Assembly (NCBI RefSeq): GCF_036227565.1 | Contig: NZ_CP109460.1 | Location: 4,712,001-4,776,000 of the forward strand | Direction: 5' to 3' | Source: Streptomyces sp. NBC_01454 | GTDB taxonomy: Bacteria > Actinomycetota > Actinomycetes > Streptomycetales > Streptomycetaceae | DNA: 64,000 nt | Shown: positions 32,782 through 42,000 of the stretch, piece after piece | Layout of the letters: each line of letters opens with the position of its first letter | How positions within the stretch are numbered: position 1 is the stretch's first letter | Notes under the pieces: model-generated | The model's input: only the letters and a program-made list of their open reading frames with translations | Database searches by the model: none | Told to the model about the DNA's origin: nothing | Position numbers and translations under genes: made by a program

Positions 32782-33906
32782 GTGGAATTCGGGCTCTTTG
32801 TACAGGGGTACGTGGGCAAGCGGGCCGAGACCGATCCGCTCGCGGAGCACAAGGCGCTGATGGAGGAGACCGAGTACGTCATCCAGGCGGACAAGTCCGG
32901 CTTCAAATACGCCTGGGCGTCCGAGCACCACTTCCTGGAGGAGTACTCGCACCTCTCCGCCAATGACGTCTTCCTGGGCTATCTGGCCCATGCGACCGAG
33001 CGGATCCACCTGGGGTCCGGGATCTTCAACCCTCTCGCCCAGGTCAACCACCCGGTGAAGGTCGCCGAGAAGGTCGCCATGCTCGACCATCTCAGCGAAG
33101 GGCGCTTCGAATTCGGCAGCGGGCGGGGCGCCGGCAGCCACGAGATCCTGGGGTTCCTGCCGGGTATCACCGACATGAACCACACCAAGGAGATCTGGGA
33201 AGAGACCATCGCCGAGTTCCCGAAGATGTGGCTCCAGGAGGAGTACCCCGGGTTCCGGGGCACCCACTGGCAGCTGCCGCCGCGCAAGATCTTCCCCAAG
33301 CCGTACGGGGCCTCGCACCCGGCGATGTGGTACGCGGCCGGCTCGCCGTCCTCGTACGCCATGGCCGCGAAGAAGGGCCTGGGCGTCCTCGGCTTCAGCG
33401 TGCAGAAGGTCTCCGACATGGAGTGGGTGCTGGAGCAGTACAAGACGGCGATCCGGGACGCCGAGCCGATCGGTGACTTCGTCAACGACAACGTGATGGT
33501 GACCTCGACCGCGATCTGCGCCGAGACGCACGACAAGGCGGTGGAGATCGCGGTCAACGGAGGGCTCAACTACCTCCAGTCGCTGGTCTTTCGCTACCAC
33601 GACACCTTCCCGCGGCCCGACGGCATCCCGGAGTGGCCCGAGCTGCTGCCCGACTACACCACGGAGGTCATCGAGCTGCTGATCGCCGAGGAGCTGATGA
33701 TCTGCGGCGACCCGGACGAGGTGCTCGGGCAGTGCCGGCGCTGGGAGCGGGCGGGCGCCGACCAGCTGAGCTTCGGGCTGCCGATCGGGATCTCGTACGA
33801 GGACACCATGCACTCGATCCGGCTGATCGGCGAGCACGTGATCCCGAAGATCGACACGGATCCGGTGCACCGGACCACCCGGTTCCGTAAGACCGCGAGC
33901 AGCTGA
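32782..33906 (+). CDS. LLM-class flavin-dependent oxidoreductase (luciferase-like)
   Basis: A 374-residue luciferase-like protein: FGLFVQGYVGKRAETDP, WASEHHFLEEYSHLSANDVFLGYLA (the HH motif of flavin monooxygenases in this group), and IHLGSGIFNPLAQVNHPVKVAEKVAMLDHLSEGRFEFG. It is longer than the F420-dependent one at 30845, and closer to FMN-dependent alkanal-type monooxygenases. A Baeyer-Villiger or hydroxylation step would fit a catabolic role. GTG start with GGGGACGG upstream. First gene of a three-gene operon. Confidence 0.85.
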   Translation: MEFGLFVQGYVGKRAETDPLAEHKALMEETEYVIQADKSGFKYAWASEHHFLEEYSHLSANDVFLGYLAHATERIHLGSGIFNPLAQVNHPVKVAEKVAMLDHLSEGRFEFGSGRGAGSHEILGFLPGITDMNHTKEIWEETIAEFPKMWLQEEYPGFRGTHWQLPPRKIFPKPYGASHPAMWYAAGSPSSYAMAAKKGLGVLGFSVQKVSDMEWVLEQYKTAIRDAEPIGDFVNDNVMVTSTAICAETHDKAVEIAVNGGLNYLQSLVFRYHDTFPRPDGIPEWPELLPDYTTEVIELLIAEELMICGDPDEVLGQCRRWERAGADQLSFGLPIGISYEDTMHSIRLIGEHVIPKIDTDPVHRTTRFRKTASS

Positions 33907-33976
33907 CGCCCGCCGGCCGGCCCCGCCCTCTTCCGCCGGGGAGAGGGCCCGGTCCGCCGGGGACGGGCCGGGTTCC

Positions 33977-34053
33977 GCCGAGCAGAGGCCGAGCAGAGGC
34001 CGAGCAGAGGCCGAGGAGAAGCCGAGCAGAAGCCGACAAGAAGCCAACGAGAA
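33977..34053. repeat. Seven-copy 11-bp tandem repeat before the deacylase gene
   Basis: Units GCCGAGCAGAG, GCCGAGGAGAA, GCCGACAAGAA and similar, seven in a row of 11 bases each, fill the space between the LLM gene and the ribosome binding site of the deacylase gene. The first three copies are identical. Confidence 0.85.
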
Positions 34054-34066
34054 GGGGGCATCGCCC

Positions 34067-35806
34067 GTGCTCGACCACCTGATCAAGGGCGCGACCGTCG
34101 TGGACGGCACGGGCGCGCCCGCCCGCACCGCCGATGTCGGCATCCTCGACGGCCGGATCGCCGTCATCGCGCCGGCCGGCACCGTCACCCAGGCCGCGGC
34201 GACCAGCGAGGACGCCACCGGGCTGGTCCTCGCCCCCGGCTTCGTCGACCCGCACACCCACTACGACGCCCAGCTCTTCTGGGACCCGTACGCCACGCCC
34301 TCGCTCAACCACGGGGTGACGACCGTGGCCGGTGGCAACTGCGGATTCACCCTGGCCCCGCTCCACCCCGCACGGCCCGCCGACGCCGACTACACCCGCC
34401 GGATGATGTCCAAGGTCGAGGGCATGTCCCTGGTGGCGCTGGAGGAGGGCGCGCCCTGGTCGTGGAGCTCCTTCGGCGAGTATCTGGACGCGCTGGAGGG
34501 GCGGATCGCCGTCAACGCGGGCTTCATGGTGGGGCACTGCGCACTGCGCCGCTACGTCATGGGGGAGGACGCCGTCGGCGGGCAGCCCACACCCGCACAG
34601 CTGGAGCAGATGCTGACGCTCTTCCACGAGGCGATGGACGCCGGGGCGTGGGGCTTCTCCACCACCCGGTCCGCCACCCACTCCGACGGCGACGGGCGGC
34701 CGGTCGCCTCCCGGCACGCCGAGCCGGCGGAACTGCTCGCGCTGGCGCGGGCCGTCGCCGCGCACGAGGGCACCCAGATCGAGGCGATCGTGGCCGGCTG
34801 CCTGGACCGGTTCAGCGACGCCGAGATCGAGCTGCTGGTCGAGCTGAGCGCGACCGCCGGACGCCCGCTGAACTGGAATGTGCTGACCATCGACGCGGCC
34901 GTGCCCGAGCGGGTGCCGCGGCAGCTGCTCGCCAGCGAACGGGCCCGGCAGGCCGGCGGCCGGATCGTGGCCCTGACGATGCCGATCCTGACGCCCATGA
35001 ACATGTCCCTCGGCACCTTCTGCGCCCTGAACCTGATACCCGGGTGGGGCGAGGTCCTGGGCCTGCCGGTGCCCGAGCGGATCGAGCGGCTGCGCGACCC
35101 GGACGTCCGCGACGAGCTGCTGCGGCGGGCGCACAGCGAGGAGGCGGGCGTCTTCCGGCGGCTCGCCCACTTCGGCCGCTATGTCATCGGGGACACCTAC
35201 TCCGCGGAGAACGAGGGCCTGACCGGCCGCGTCGTCGGGGACATCGCGGCCGAACGCGGCCAGGAGCCCCTCGCCTGCCTGGTCGAGATCTGCGCCAACG
35301 ACCGGCTGCGGACGGTGCTGTGGCCGATGCCCAGCGACAACGACCCGGCCTCCTGGGCGCTGCGTGCCGAAACCTGGCAGCACGAGGACGTGCTGCTGGG
35401 CGGGTCGGACGCGGGCGCCCACCTGGACCGGATGTGCGGGGCGCCGTACACCACGCGCTTCCTCGGCGACTGTCTGCGGGGCAGGAAGCTGAGGGGGCTG
35501 GAGCAGGCCGTGAAGATGCTCACCGACGACCCCGCGCAGCTCTTCGGCCTGCGGGAACGGGGCCGCATCGAGGAGGGCTGGCACGCGGACCTGGTCCTCT
35601 TCGACCCCGAGCGGATCGACGCGGGCAAGGCCACGCTGGTGCACGATCTGCCCGGCGACAGCCCGCGCCTGGACTCCCGGGCGATCGGCGTCAACGCGGT
35701 GTGGGTCAACGGCGTCGAGGTGATCCGGGAGGACGTGGTGACCGGCGCGGTGCCGGGGACGGTGCTGCGCTCGGGGCGCGACACGAGAACGGTGAGCACC
35801 AAGTGA
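34067..35806 (+). CDS. N-acyl-D-amino-acid deacylase-like amidohydrolase
   Basis: A 579-residue metal-dependent hydrolase. LIKGATVVDGTGAPARTADVGI and VLAPGFVDPHTHYDAQLFWDP (HxH metal pair) open the barrel; GGSDAGAHLDRMCGAPYTT and the C-terminal strand VLFDPERIDAGKATLV close it. Closest recognisable relatives are N-acyl-D-glutamate or D-amino-acid deacylases; a role on a lactam or amide intermediate is possible. GTG start with GAAGGGGG upstream. Its stop overlaps the aldehyde dehydrogenase start (GTGA). Confidence 0.85.
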   Translation: MLDHLIKGATVVDGTGAPARTADVGILDGRIAVIAPAGTVTQAAATSEDATGLVLAPGFVDPHTHYDAQLFWDPYATPSLNHGVTTVAGGNCGFTLAPLHPARPADADYTRRMMSKVEGMSLVALEEGAPWSWSSFGEYLDALEGRIAVNAGFMVGHCALRRYVMGEDAVGGQPTPAQLEQMLTLFHEAMDAGAWGFSTTRSATHSDGDGRPVASRHAEPAELLALARAVAAHEGTQIEAIVAGCLDRFSDAEIELLVELSATAGRPLNWNVLTIDAAVPERVPRQLLASERARQAGGRIVALTMPILTPMNMSLGTFCALNLIPGWGEVLGLPVPERIERLRDPDVRDELLRRAHSEEAGVFRRLAHFGRYVIGDTYSAENEGLTGRVVGDIAAERGQEPLACLVEICANDRLRTVLWPMPSDNDPASWALRAETWQHEDVLLGGSDAGAHLDRMCGAPYTTRFLGDCLRGRKLRGLEQAVKMLTDDPAQLFGLRERGRIEEGWHADLVLFDPERIDAGKATLVHDLPGDSPRLDSRAIGVNAVWVNGVEVIREDVVTGAVPGTVLRSGRDTRTVSTK

Positions 35807-37263
35807 GGGCCGCGGAGAGGCTGTTCATCGGCGGGGAGTGGACCGAGCCGGACGGCGGGCACCACGAGGTCATCGACCCGGCGACGGAGGCCGTCGTCGG
35901 ACTCGCTCCGGAGGCGAGCCGGGCGCAGGTGCACGAGGCGGCGTCCGCGGCGCGCGCGGCGTTCCCGGCCTGGTCCCGAACACCGCCGCAGCGCCGCGCC
36001 GCGCTCCTGGACCGGGCCGCGGAGCTGATGCAGCGGGACTTCGCCGCGCATGCCGAGCTCGCGCAGGCCGAGAGCGGCGCGACGACCGCCACCGCGCGCG
36101 GGATGCAGGTCGCGGTGGGGGTGGCGCGCTTCAGGCGCTATGCGCGGGGGGCGCTGGAGCCGGTCGAGCAGGGGCTGCCGCCGCAGATCAACGAGGCGGG
36201 GCCGATGGGGAAGGCGGGCGTGCTGGGGGCGCTGGCCGTACGGCAGCCGGTCGGCGTCGTCACCTGCATCACCTCGTACAACAACCCCTGGGCGAACCCC
36301 GCGGGCAAGATCGCGCCGGCTCTGGCGATGGGCAACACCGTCGTGGTGAAGCCGGCCCCGCAGGATCCGTTGTCGGTGTACCGGATGGCGGCGGCGCTGG
36401 CGGAGGCGGGGGTGCCACCGGGAGTCGTGAACGTCGTCGGCGGGGCCTCGGCGGAGGTCGGCGCGGCGGCCGTCGACGCGCCCGACGTCGACATGGTGAG
36501 CTTCACGGGCTCCACGGCCGTCGGGCAGCGCATCGCGGAGGTCTGCGGACGCGGGATGAAGCGCCAGCTCATGGAGTTGGGCGGCAAGGGCGCCGCGGTG
36601 GTCTTCGACGATGCGGACCTGGACGCGGCGGTGGCCGGCATCGGTACGACGTACTCCTTCTACAGCGGCCAGATCTGCACGGCGCCGACCCGGGTGCTCG
36701 TGCAACGCCGGGTGTACGAGGCGCTGGTGGAGCGGCTGGCGCGGTACGTCGCGCGGCTGCCGGTCGGCGACCCCCGGGCGCGGGGGACGGTGGTCGGGCC
36801 GGTGATCTCGGCCGCGCACCGCGATCGCGTCGAGTCGTATGTGGAGCTGGGGCGCAAGGAGGGCGCGCGGGTCGTCGCGGGCGGGGAACGGCCGTCCGTG
36901 CCGCTGCGCGGCTTCTATGTCGCGCCGACGCTGCTGGCCGACTGCACCCCCGGGATGCGGGTGGTGCGCGAGGAGATCTTCGGCCCGGTCGTCGTCACCC
37001 TGCCCTTCGACGACGAGGACGAGGCGGTGGCCCTCGCCAACGACAGCGACTACGGCCTCATCGACTACGTGTGGTCCGGCGATGTCTCCCGCGCCTTCCG
37101 GGTGGCCCGGCAGCTGCGGGCCGGCGGGGTCGGCGTGAACACCGTCGGGCGGAACATGGAGGCCCCGTTCGGCGGCTTCAAGAAGAGCGGGGTGGGGCGG
37201 GACGTGGGCTCCTACGCCCTGCACGCGTACAGCGAACTGCAGGCGATCGTCTGGCCGGGGTGA
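35803..37263 (+). CDS. Aldehyde dehydrogenase family protein
   Basis: A 486-residue NAD(P)-dependent aldehyde dehydrogenase. It has VVTCITSYNNPWANPAGKIAPALAMGNTVVVKPA, the cofactor motif SFTGSTAVGQR, catalytic Glu in MELGGKGAAVVF, and catalytic Cys in YSGQICTAPTRVLV. The conserved ending GVGRDVGSYALHAYSELQAIV is normal. It should oxidise an aldehyde to the acid, or to a CoA ester. It overlaps the deacylase stop by four bases and is the last gene of the operon. Confidence 0.9.
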   Translation: MRAAERLFIGGEWTEPDGGHHEVIDPATEAVVGLAPEASRAQVHEAASAARAAFPAWSRTPPQRRAALLDRAAELMQRDFAAHAELAQAESGATTATARGMQVAVGVARFRRYARGALEPVEQGLPPQINEAGPMGKAGVLGALAVRQPVGVVTCITSYNNPWANPAGKIAPALAMGNTVVVKPAPQDPLSVYRMAAALAEAGVPPGVVNVVGGASAEVGAAAVDAPDVDMVSFTGSTAVGQRIAEVCGRGMKRQLMELGGKGAAVVFDDADLDAAVAGIGTTYSFYSGQICTAPTRVLVQRRVYEALVERLARYVARLPVGDPRARGTVVGPVISAAHRDRVESYVELGRKEGARVVAGGERPSVPLRGFYVAPTLLADCTPGMRVVREEIFGPVVVTLPFDDEDEAVALANDSDYGLIDYVWSGDVSRAFRVARQLRAGGVGVNTVGRNMEAPFGGFKKSGVGRDVGSYALHAYSELQAIVWPG

Positions 37264-37298
37264 GGCGGACCGACCAGGGCGTCAGCGCCGGATCACCG

Positions 37299-37970
37299 TC
37301 ATGAGCCGTCCGGGCGGGCCAGTCCCGTCTGGTAGGCGATGACCACGAGTTGGGCCCGGTCCCGGGCGCCCAGTTTGGTCATCGCGCGGTTCGCGTGGGT
37401 CTTGGCGGTCAGCGGGGTGACGAAGAGGCGTTCGGCGATCTCGTCGTTGGACAGGCCGGCGGCGACCAGGGCGACCACCTCGCGCTCCCGCGGGGTCAGG
37501 GCGGCCAGTTGGGATGGTGCGGCCCGGCAGGGCGCCGCGGGCTGGGCCAGGAAGCGGGCGATCAGCGCTTTGGTCGCGATCGGCGAGAGCAGGGAGTCGC
37601 CGGCGGCGACCACCCGGATCGCGTCGAGGAGTTCGTCCGGGTTGATGCCCTTGCCGAGGAAGCCGCTCGCCCCGGCGCGCAGCGCCTCCGCCACGTACTC
37701 GTCGTTCTCGAAGGTGGTCAGCACCAGCACCTTCACCCCCGCGAGATCCTCGTTCTCGCTGATCAGCCGGGTGGCGGCGAGGCCGTCGAGGTCGGGCATC
37801 CGGATGTCCATCAGCACCAGATCCGCGCGGTGACTGCGGGCCAGTTCGACGGCTTCGCGGCCGGTGGCGGCCTCCGCGATGACCTCCATGTCGGGGGCGG
37901 AGTCGAGAAGCATGCGGAAGGTGCCGCGCAGCAGGGCCTGGTCGTCGGCGAGCAGCACACGGATGGTCAT
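37299..37970 (-). CDS. NarL/FixJ-type response regulator
   Basis: A 223-residue regulator. Receiver domain: VLLADDQALLRGTFRML with the acidic pair, phosphoacceptor Asp in DLVLMDIRMPD, conserved Thr in VLVLTTFENDEYV, and Lys in GASGFLGKG. C-terminal LuxR-type helix-turn-helix: LTPREREVVALVAAGLSNDEIAERL. Partner of the kinase gene two bases upstream, so the pair forms one operon. Target genes are unknown. Confidence 0.92.
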   Translation of the reverse strand: MTIRVLLADDQALLRGTFRMLLDSAPDMEVIAEAATGREAVELARSHRADLVLMDIRMPDLDGLAATRLISENEDLAGVKVLVLTTFENDEYVAEALRAGASGFLGKGINPDELLDAIRVVAAGDSLLSPIATKALIARFLAQPAAPCRAAPSQLAALTPREREVVALVAAGLSNDEIAERLFVTPLTAKTHANRAMTKLGARDRAQLVVIAYQTGLARPDGS

Positions 37971-37972
37971 GG

Positions 37973-39193
37973 TCAGCCCTTTCGGCCGGCGTGCAGCGGC
38001 AGCTCGGCGGCGATTCGGAAGCCCCCGTCGTGGCGTGGTCCGGCGGTGAGGGTACCTCCGGCGGCCTTGACCCGCTCCCGCATGCCGATCATTCCGTGGC
38101 CGGTGCCGGCGGCCTCGGCCGCGTCGAGGAACGGGGTGGCGGGGCCGGGACCGCCGTCGTCCCCCGGGGGGCCCGGCCCGTCGTCCTCGACGGTCACCCG
38201 CAGGACGTCGGTGCGGAAGGCCAGCCGGATCCGCACCGATGTCGGGCCGGTGTGCTTGCGGGTGTTGGTCAGGGCCTCCTGGATGATCCGGTAGGCCGTC
38301 AGATCGGTGATCGGCAGCAGCTCGCCGGGGTCACCGGTGCGCTCCAGGGTGATGGTGAGGCCGACGTGGCGGAAGGAGTCCACCATGCCGTCGAGGCCGG
38401 CGAGCCCGGGGGCGGGTTCGCGGGGCTCGACCGTGTCCTCGCCGTAGCGGAGCAGCCCCACGGTGGCGCGCAGTTCGTCCAGCGCGGCCCGGCTGGTGTC
38501 CCGGATGCGTTCGAGCGCCTGGTAGGCGTGCTCGGCGTCGGTGTGCATGAGGTGGTGGGCGACGCCCGCCTGGGCGTTGACCAGGGTGATGTGGTGGGCC
38601 ACGACGTCGTGCAGCTCCCGGGCGACCCGCAGCCGTTCCGCGGTGACCCGGCTGCGGGCCTCCTCCTCCTTGGTGCGCTCGGCCCGCTCGGCCCGCTCCA
38701 CGGTGGCGGCGAGCACCTCGCGGCGGCTGCGGACGGCGTCGCCGACGGCCACCGCCATCAGCGTCCAGGTGATCAGGGCGAGCGACTGCGGGAGGTTCTC
38801 CTGACCCGGCCGGAAGATCAGCGACGCGGTGATGAAGGCGGCGGCTGCGCACCCGCCCGCCCACCAGGCCAGACGGCCCGGGCGGCGGATCGCCAGCGCG
38901 TGCAGCGCGACGGCCGTGGCGGCGGGCGTGGGCCGGGCGAGCGGGAGCAGCGCGAATTGGACCAGATACACGGCCACGACCACGGAGAGCACGGCCAGCG
39001 GCCAGCGGCTCCGCGCGATCAGCGGCACACACGAGACCGCGAACGCGGCGAGCGACAGGGCGATCGAGGTGTGGTTGTAGGAGGCGGAGGCAGCGGCCAG
39101 CGGGCTGACGACGACGAAGCAGCCCACCGCGACGACCAGGTCACGCATGAGCGGCGAGGCGGCGGCCAGCCACAGCCGGAACCGGTCGATCAT
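37973..39193 (-). CDS. Two-component sensor histidine kinase (HPK7 type)
   Basis: A 406-residue membrane kinase. It has about six hydrophobic segments in the first 165 residues (SPLMRDLVVAVGCFVVVSPL; WPLAVLSVVVAVYLVQFALL). The phosphoacceptor region is RVARELHDVVAHHITLVNAQAG (HisKA_3), and the ATPase has TAYRIIQEALTNTRKH and TGHGMIGMRERVKAAGG. The ATG at 39191-39193 has GAGGGAG upstream. This family commonly senses envelope or redox conditions; the signal is not identifiable here. Confidence 0.9.
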   Translation of the reverse strand: MIDRFRLWLAAASPLMRDLVVAVGCFVVVSPLAAASASYNHTSIALSLAAFAVSCVPLIARSRWPLAVLSVVVAVYLVQFALLPLARPTPAATAVALHALAIRRPGRLAWWAGGCAAAAFITASLIFRPGQENLPQSLALITWTLMAVAVGDAVRSRREVLAATVERAERAERTKEEEARSRVTAERLRVARELHDVVAHHITLVNAQAGVAHHLMHTDAEHAYQALERIRDTSRAALDELRATVGLLRYGEDTVEPREPAPGLAGLDGMVDSFRHVGLTITLERTGDPGELLPITDLTAYRIIQEALTNTRKHTGPTSVRIRLAFRTDVLRVTVEDDGPGPPGDDGGPGPATPFLDAAEAAGTGHGMIGMRERVKAAGGTLTAGPRHDGGFRIAAELPLHAGRKG

Positions 39194-39348
39194 GTGCACT
39201 CCCTCACGGTACGCAGTTCTGGGCGGGGCCGGGCCTGGGGGCCCGCCGGGTCGGCCCTTCCGGGTGTCTTCCGGGTGCCTGCCGGTGTGGCCCCGCCCGG
39301 GTCCCGTGAGCCGCCGGGCGGGAGCCGTGCCTCCCGGCCGGCGGCGTG

Positions 39349-40533
39349 TCAGGCGGGGGCGCCGGCCTCGACGAGCCGGCCGCGGTACCCGCGCAGGGCG
39401 CGTGCGCTGTTCCAGCCGAGCGCGCCCACCGTGCGGCCGTCCGTCTTGTAGAGCGCGACGAACTTGCCTGCCCGCGGATCCCCTTCGACGACCTCGACCG
39501 TCGCGTCCGGGGGACACCATCCGTAGGTTTGTATCTTGGCGTCGTACTGGTCGGTCCAGCCGAACGGGATCGGTGCGTAGGGCACCGCGTCCCCCGGCCC
39601 GGCGAGGAGATTGCGGGCGGCGGCGATGGCCTGCTCGGTGGCGTTGGTGCGCTGTTCGAGGCGGACCCGGCCGCCGGCCACGGGGTGCGGCCAGTTGGCG
39701 ACGTCCCCCGCCGCGTACACCCCGGGCGCCGCCCGGCAGGTGCTGTCGCAGAGCACCCCGTCGCCCAGCGGGAGCCCGGAACCGGCCAGCCAATCGGTGG
39801 CCGGCACCGATCCGATGGCCACCACGACCACGTCGGCGGGCAGCCGGGTGCCGTCGTCCAGCGTCACCGCGCTGACCCGCCCGTTCTCGCCGGTCAGGCC
39901 GGTGACCTGGCGGCGCATGTGCAGGCGGACACCGTGGTCACGATGCATGTCCCCCAGCAAACCGCCCGCCCAGCTGCCGACTTGGCCGGCCAGCGGCGTC
40001 GGCCCGATGTCGACGAGGGCGACGTCCAGACCGAGACCGCGGGTGGTGGCGGCGATCTCGCTGCCGAGGAAGCCGGCACCGATCACCACGACGCGGGGCC
40101 CGGTCAGCAGCTGGGCGCGCAGGGTGAGGGTCTCGTCCAGGGTGCGCAGGACGTGCACCCCGGCCAGGTCGTGGCCGAAGGGCAGCCGGCGGGGGCGCAG
40201 CCCGGTGGTGATGAGCAGGCCGTCGTAGCCCAGCCGGTCCCCGTCCGCCAGGCGCACGGTGCGTTCCGCCGGGTCCAGACCGGTCGCCCGGCAGCCCAAC
40301 CGCAGGGTGAGCCGCAGCCGTTGGAGGTCGTCCTCCTGGCGCAGGGTGGACCGGTGCGGTTCCCAGTCGCCGGCCAGTACCTGTTTGGACAGCGGCGGCC
40401 GGTCGTAGGGCGGCCGCAGCTCCTCGCCGATCATGGTCAGCTTCCCGGTGAAGCCCTCGCGCCGCAGGGTGTCGGCCGCGGCAAGACCAGCGGCCGAGGC
40501 CCCCACCAGGACGATGTGGTCCAAGGCGGGCAC
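39349..40533 (-). CDS. FAD-dependent ferredoxin reductase
   Basis: A 394-residue pyridine nucleotide-disulfide type oxidoreductase: FAD motif IVLVGASAAGLAAADTLRREG, RPPYDRPPLSKQVL, NAD motif VVVIGAGFLGSEIAATTRGLG, and FAD contact GVYAAGDVANWPH. It should pass electrons from NAD(P)H to the adjacent 3Fe-4S ferredoxin for the P450. The GTG at 40531-40533 overlaps the ferredoxin stop by one base (TAGTG), so the three redox proteins form a tight operon. Confidence 0.88.
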   Translation of the reverse strand: MPALDHIVLVGASAAGLAAADTLRREGFTGKLTMIGEELRPPYDRPPLSKQVLAGDWEPHRSTLRQEDDLQRLRLTLRLGCRATGLDPAERTVRLADGDRLGYDGLLITTGLRPRRLPFGHDLAGVHVLRTLDETLTLRAQLLTGPRVVVIGAGFLGSEIAATTRGLGLDVALVDIGPTPLAGQVGSWAGGLLGDMHRDHGVRLHMRRQVTGLTGENGRVSAVTLDDGTRLPADVVVVAIGSVPATDWLAGSGLPLGDGVLCDSTCRAAPGVYAAGDVANWPHPVAGGRVRLEQRTNATEQAIAAARNLLAGPGDAVPYAPIPFGWTDQYDAKIQTYGWCPPDATVEVVEGDPRAGKFVALYKTDGRTVGALGWNSARALRGYRGRLVEAGAPA

Positions 40534-40727
40534 TACTCCACCACCTCGATCGCCAGCGCGGGGCAACGGGCGGCCGCCTCCTTGACCTGAGCCAGCGACG
40601 AGTGCGGCGGGCGGTCGTCGAGCAGGACGACGATGCCGTCCTCGTCCCGCTGGTCGAAGACGTCGGCGGCCGACAGCACGCACTGGCCCGCGCCGACGCA
40701 CTTGTCCTCGTCAATGAGGATCTTCAT
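40533..40727 (-). CDS. 3Fe-4S ferredoxin, P450 partner
   Basis: A 64-residue ferredoxin, KILIDEDKCVGAGQCVLSAADVFDQ with a third cluster cysteine in AARCPALAIEV. Three cysteines in this spacing (C-x5-C ... C-P) mark the 3Fe-4S type that serves CYP105-like P450s. It lies between the P450 and reductase genes on the same strand. Confidence 0.92.
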   Translation of the reverse strand: MKILIDEDKCVGAGQCVLSAADVFDQRDEDGIVVLLDDRPPHSSLAQVKEAAARCPALAIEVVE

Positions 40728-40779
40728 GGGGGTTCTCCGTGGGGTGTGGTGTTCGGTGTCGTACGGCGCGGGGCCGGCC

Positions 40780-42000
40780 CTACCAGGTGACGGGCAGTTC
40801 GCGGACGCCGTAGACGATCATGTTGTCGCGCATGGGCACCTCCTCCACCGGGACCGCCAGCCGCAGGTCAGGGAACCGCTGCAGCAGTGCGGACAGGGCC
40901 GCGCCCACCTCCACCCGGGCCAGCTGCTGGCCCAGGCACTGGTGGATGCCGTGGCCGAACGCCAGGTGCGGGCTGTACGGCCGGTCCAGGTCCAGCTCTT
41001 CCGGGTCGCCGGTGAAATGCTCCGCGTCCCGGTTCCCGGACATCACGGAGGCGACCACCAGGCTGCCCGCCTTGATGTGGTGGCCGTTCAGCTCGATGTC
41101 CTCCAGCGCCGTGCGCCGGGGGCCGAACTGAACGATGGTCAGGAAGCGCAGCAGCTCCTCCACCGCGCCGTCCATGAGGGACGGGTCGGCGCGCAGTGCG
41201 GCCAGCTGCTCGGGGTTGCGCAGCAGGCACATGGTGCTCAGCGCGATCATGTTCGCGGTCGTCTCGTGCCCGGCGAGCAGCAACAGCGCCCCGACACCGG
41301 CCAGTTCCTCGTCGGTCAGGTCGCCGGACTGCACCAGTGAGCCGAGGAGGTCGTCGGTGGGGTTCTCGCGCTTGGCGACCGCGAGCCGGCGGATGTACGC
41401 ACGCAGTGCCTGCATGGCCTCCTGGAATTCCTCGGGGGTCGCATCGATCCGGATGATCGTGGCCGAGTACCGCTGGAACTCCTCGCGGTCGGCGTACGGC
41501 ACCCCGAGCAGTTCGCAGATCACCAGCGAAGGAACCGGCAGCGCGAAGGCCTGGACGAGATCGACCGGGCCCTCGGCCTCGGCCATGAGGTCCAGCTGAT
41601 CGGCGACGATCTGCTCCACGGCCGGGGTCAGCTGCCGCATCCGGCGCACGGTGAACTGCCCGGTGAGCAGCCGCCGGAAGCGGGTGTGCTCCGGTGCGTC
41701 CATCCCGATGAACATCCCGGGGAGGGGCGCGGGCGGCGGCCCGTCCAGCGTCGGGGGGCCACCGGCCCGGCCGCGCTTCGAGCTGAACCGCGGGTCGGTG
41801 AGGACCGTCCGTACGTCCTCGTACCGGGTGACCAGCCAGCCGGGCACCCCGTCCGGGAGGGTCACCCGGCTGATCGGGTCCTCCGCACGCAGCGTCCGGT
41901 ACTCCTCCGGAGGGTTGAACGGGCAGGTGCGGGCGGTGGGTTGACTGCTGAGGGGCTGCTCGGTGAGAGGCTGTTCGTCGAGGGGCTGGGTGTGCGTCAC
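40780..42000 (-). CDS. Cytochrome P450 (CYP105-like)
   Basis: A 406-residue P450. Motifs: I-helix LLLLAGHETTANMIALS, K-helix EELLR (ExxR) in AVEELLRFLTI, and heme loop FGHGIHQCLGQQLAR with the heme Cys at about residue 355. The N terminus has a three-times repeated QPL(D/T/S)(E/S)QPL motif of no known role. GTG start at 41998-42000, AAAGGA upstream; it overlaps the DUF3159-type gene stop. Substrate is unknown; members hydroxylate drugs, macrolides or terpenes. No regulon operator is present, so it may be independent of the catabolic set. Confidence 0.92.
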   Translation of the reverse strand: MTHTQPLDEQPLTEQPLSSQPTARTCPFNPPEEYRTLRAEDPISRVTLPDGVPGWLVTRYEDVRTVLTDPRFSSKRGRAGGPPTLDGPPPAPLPGMFIGMDAPEHTRFRRLLTGQFTVRRMRQLTPAVEQIVADQLDLMAEAEGPVDLVQAFALPVPSLVICELLGVPYADREEFQRYSATIIRIDATPEEFQEAMQALRAYIRRLAVAKRENPTDDLLGSLVQSGDLTDEELAGVGALLLLAGHETTANMIALSTMCLLRNPEQLAALRADPSLMDGAVEELLRFLTIVQFGPRRTALEDIELNGHHIKAGSLVVASVMSGNRDAEHFTGDPEELDLDRPYSPHLAFGHGIHQCLGQQLARVEVGAALSALLQRFPDLRLAVPVEEVPMRDNMIVYGVRELPVTW

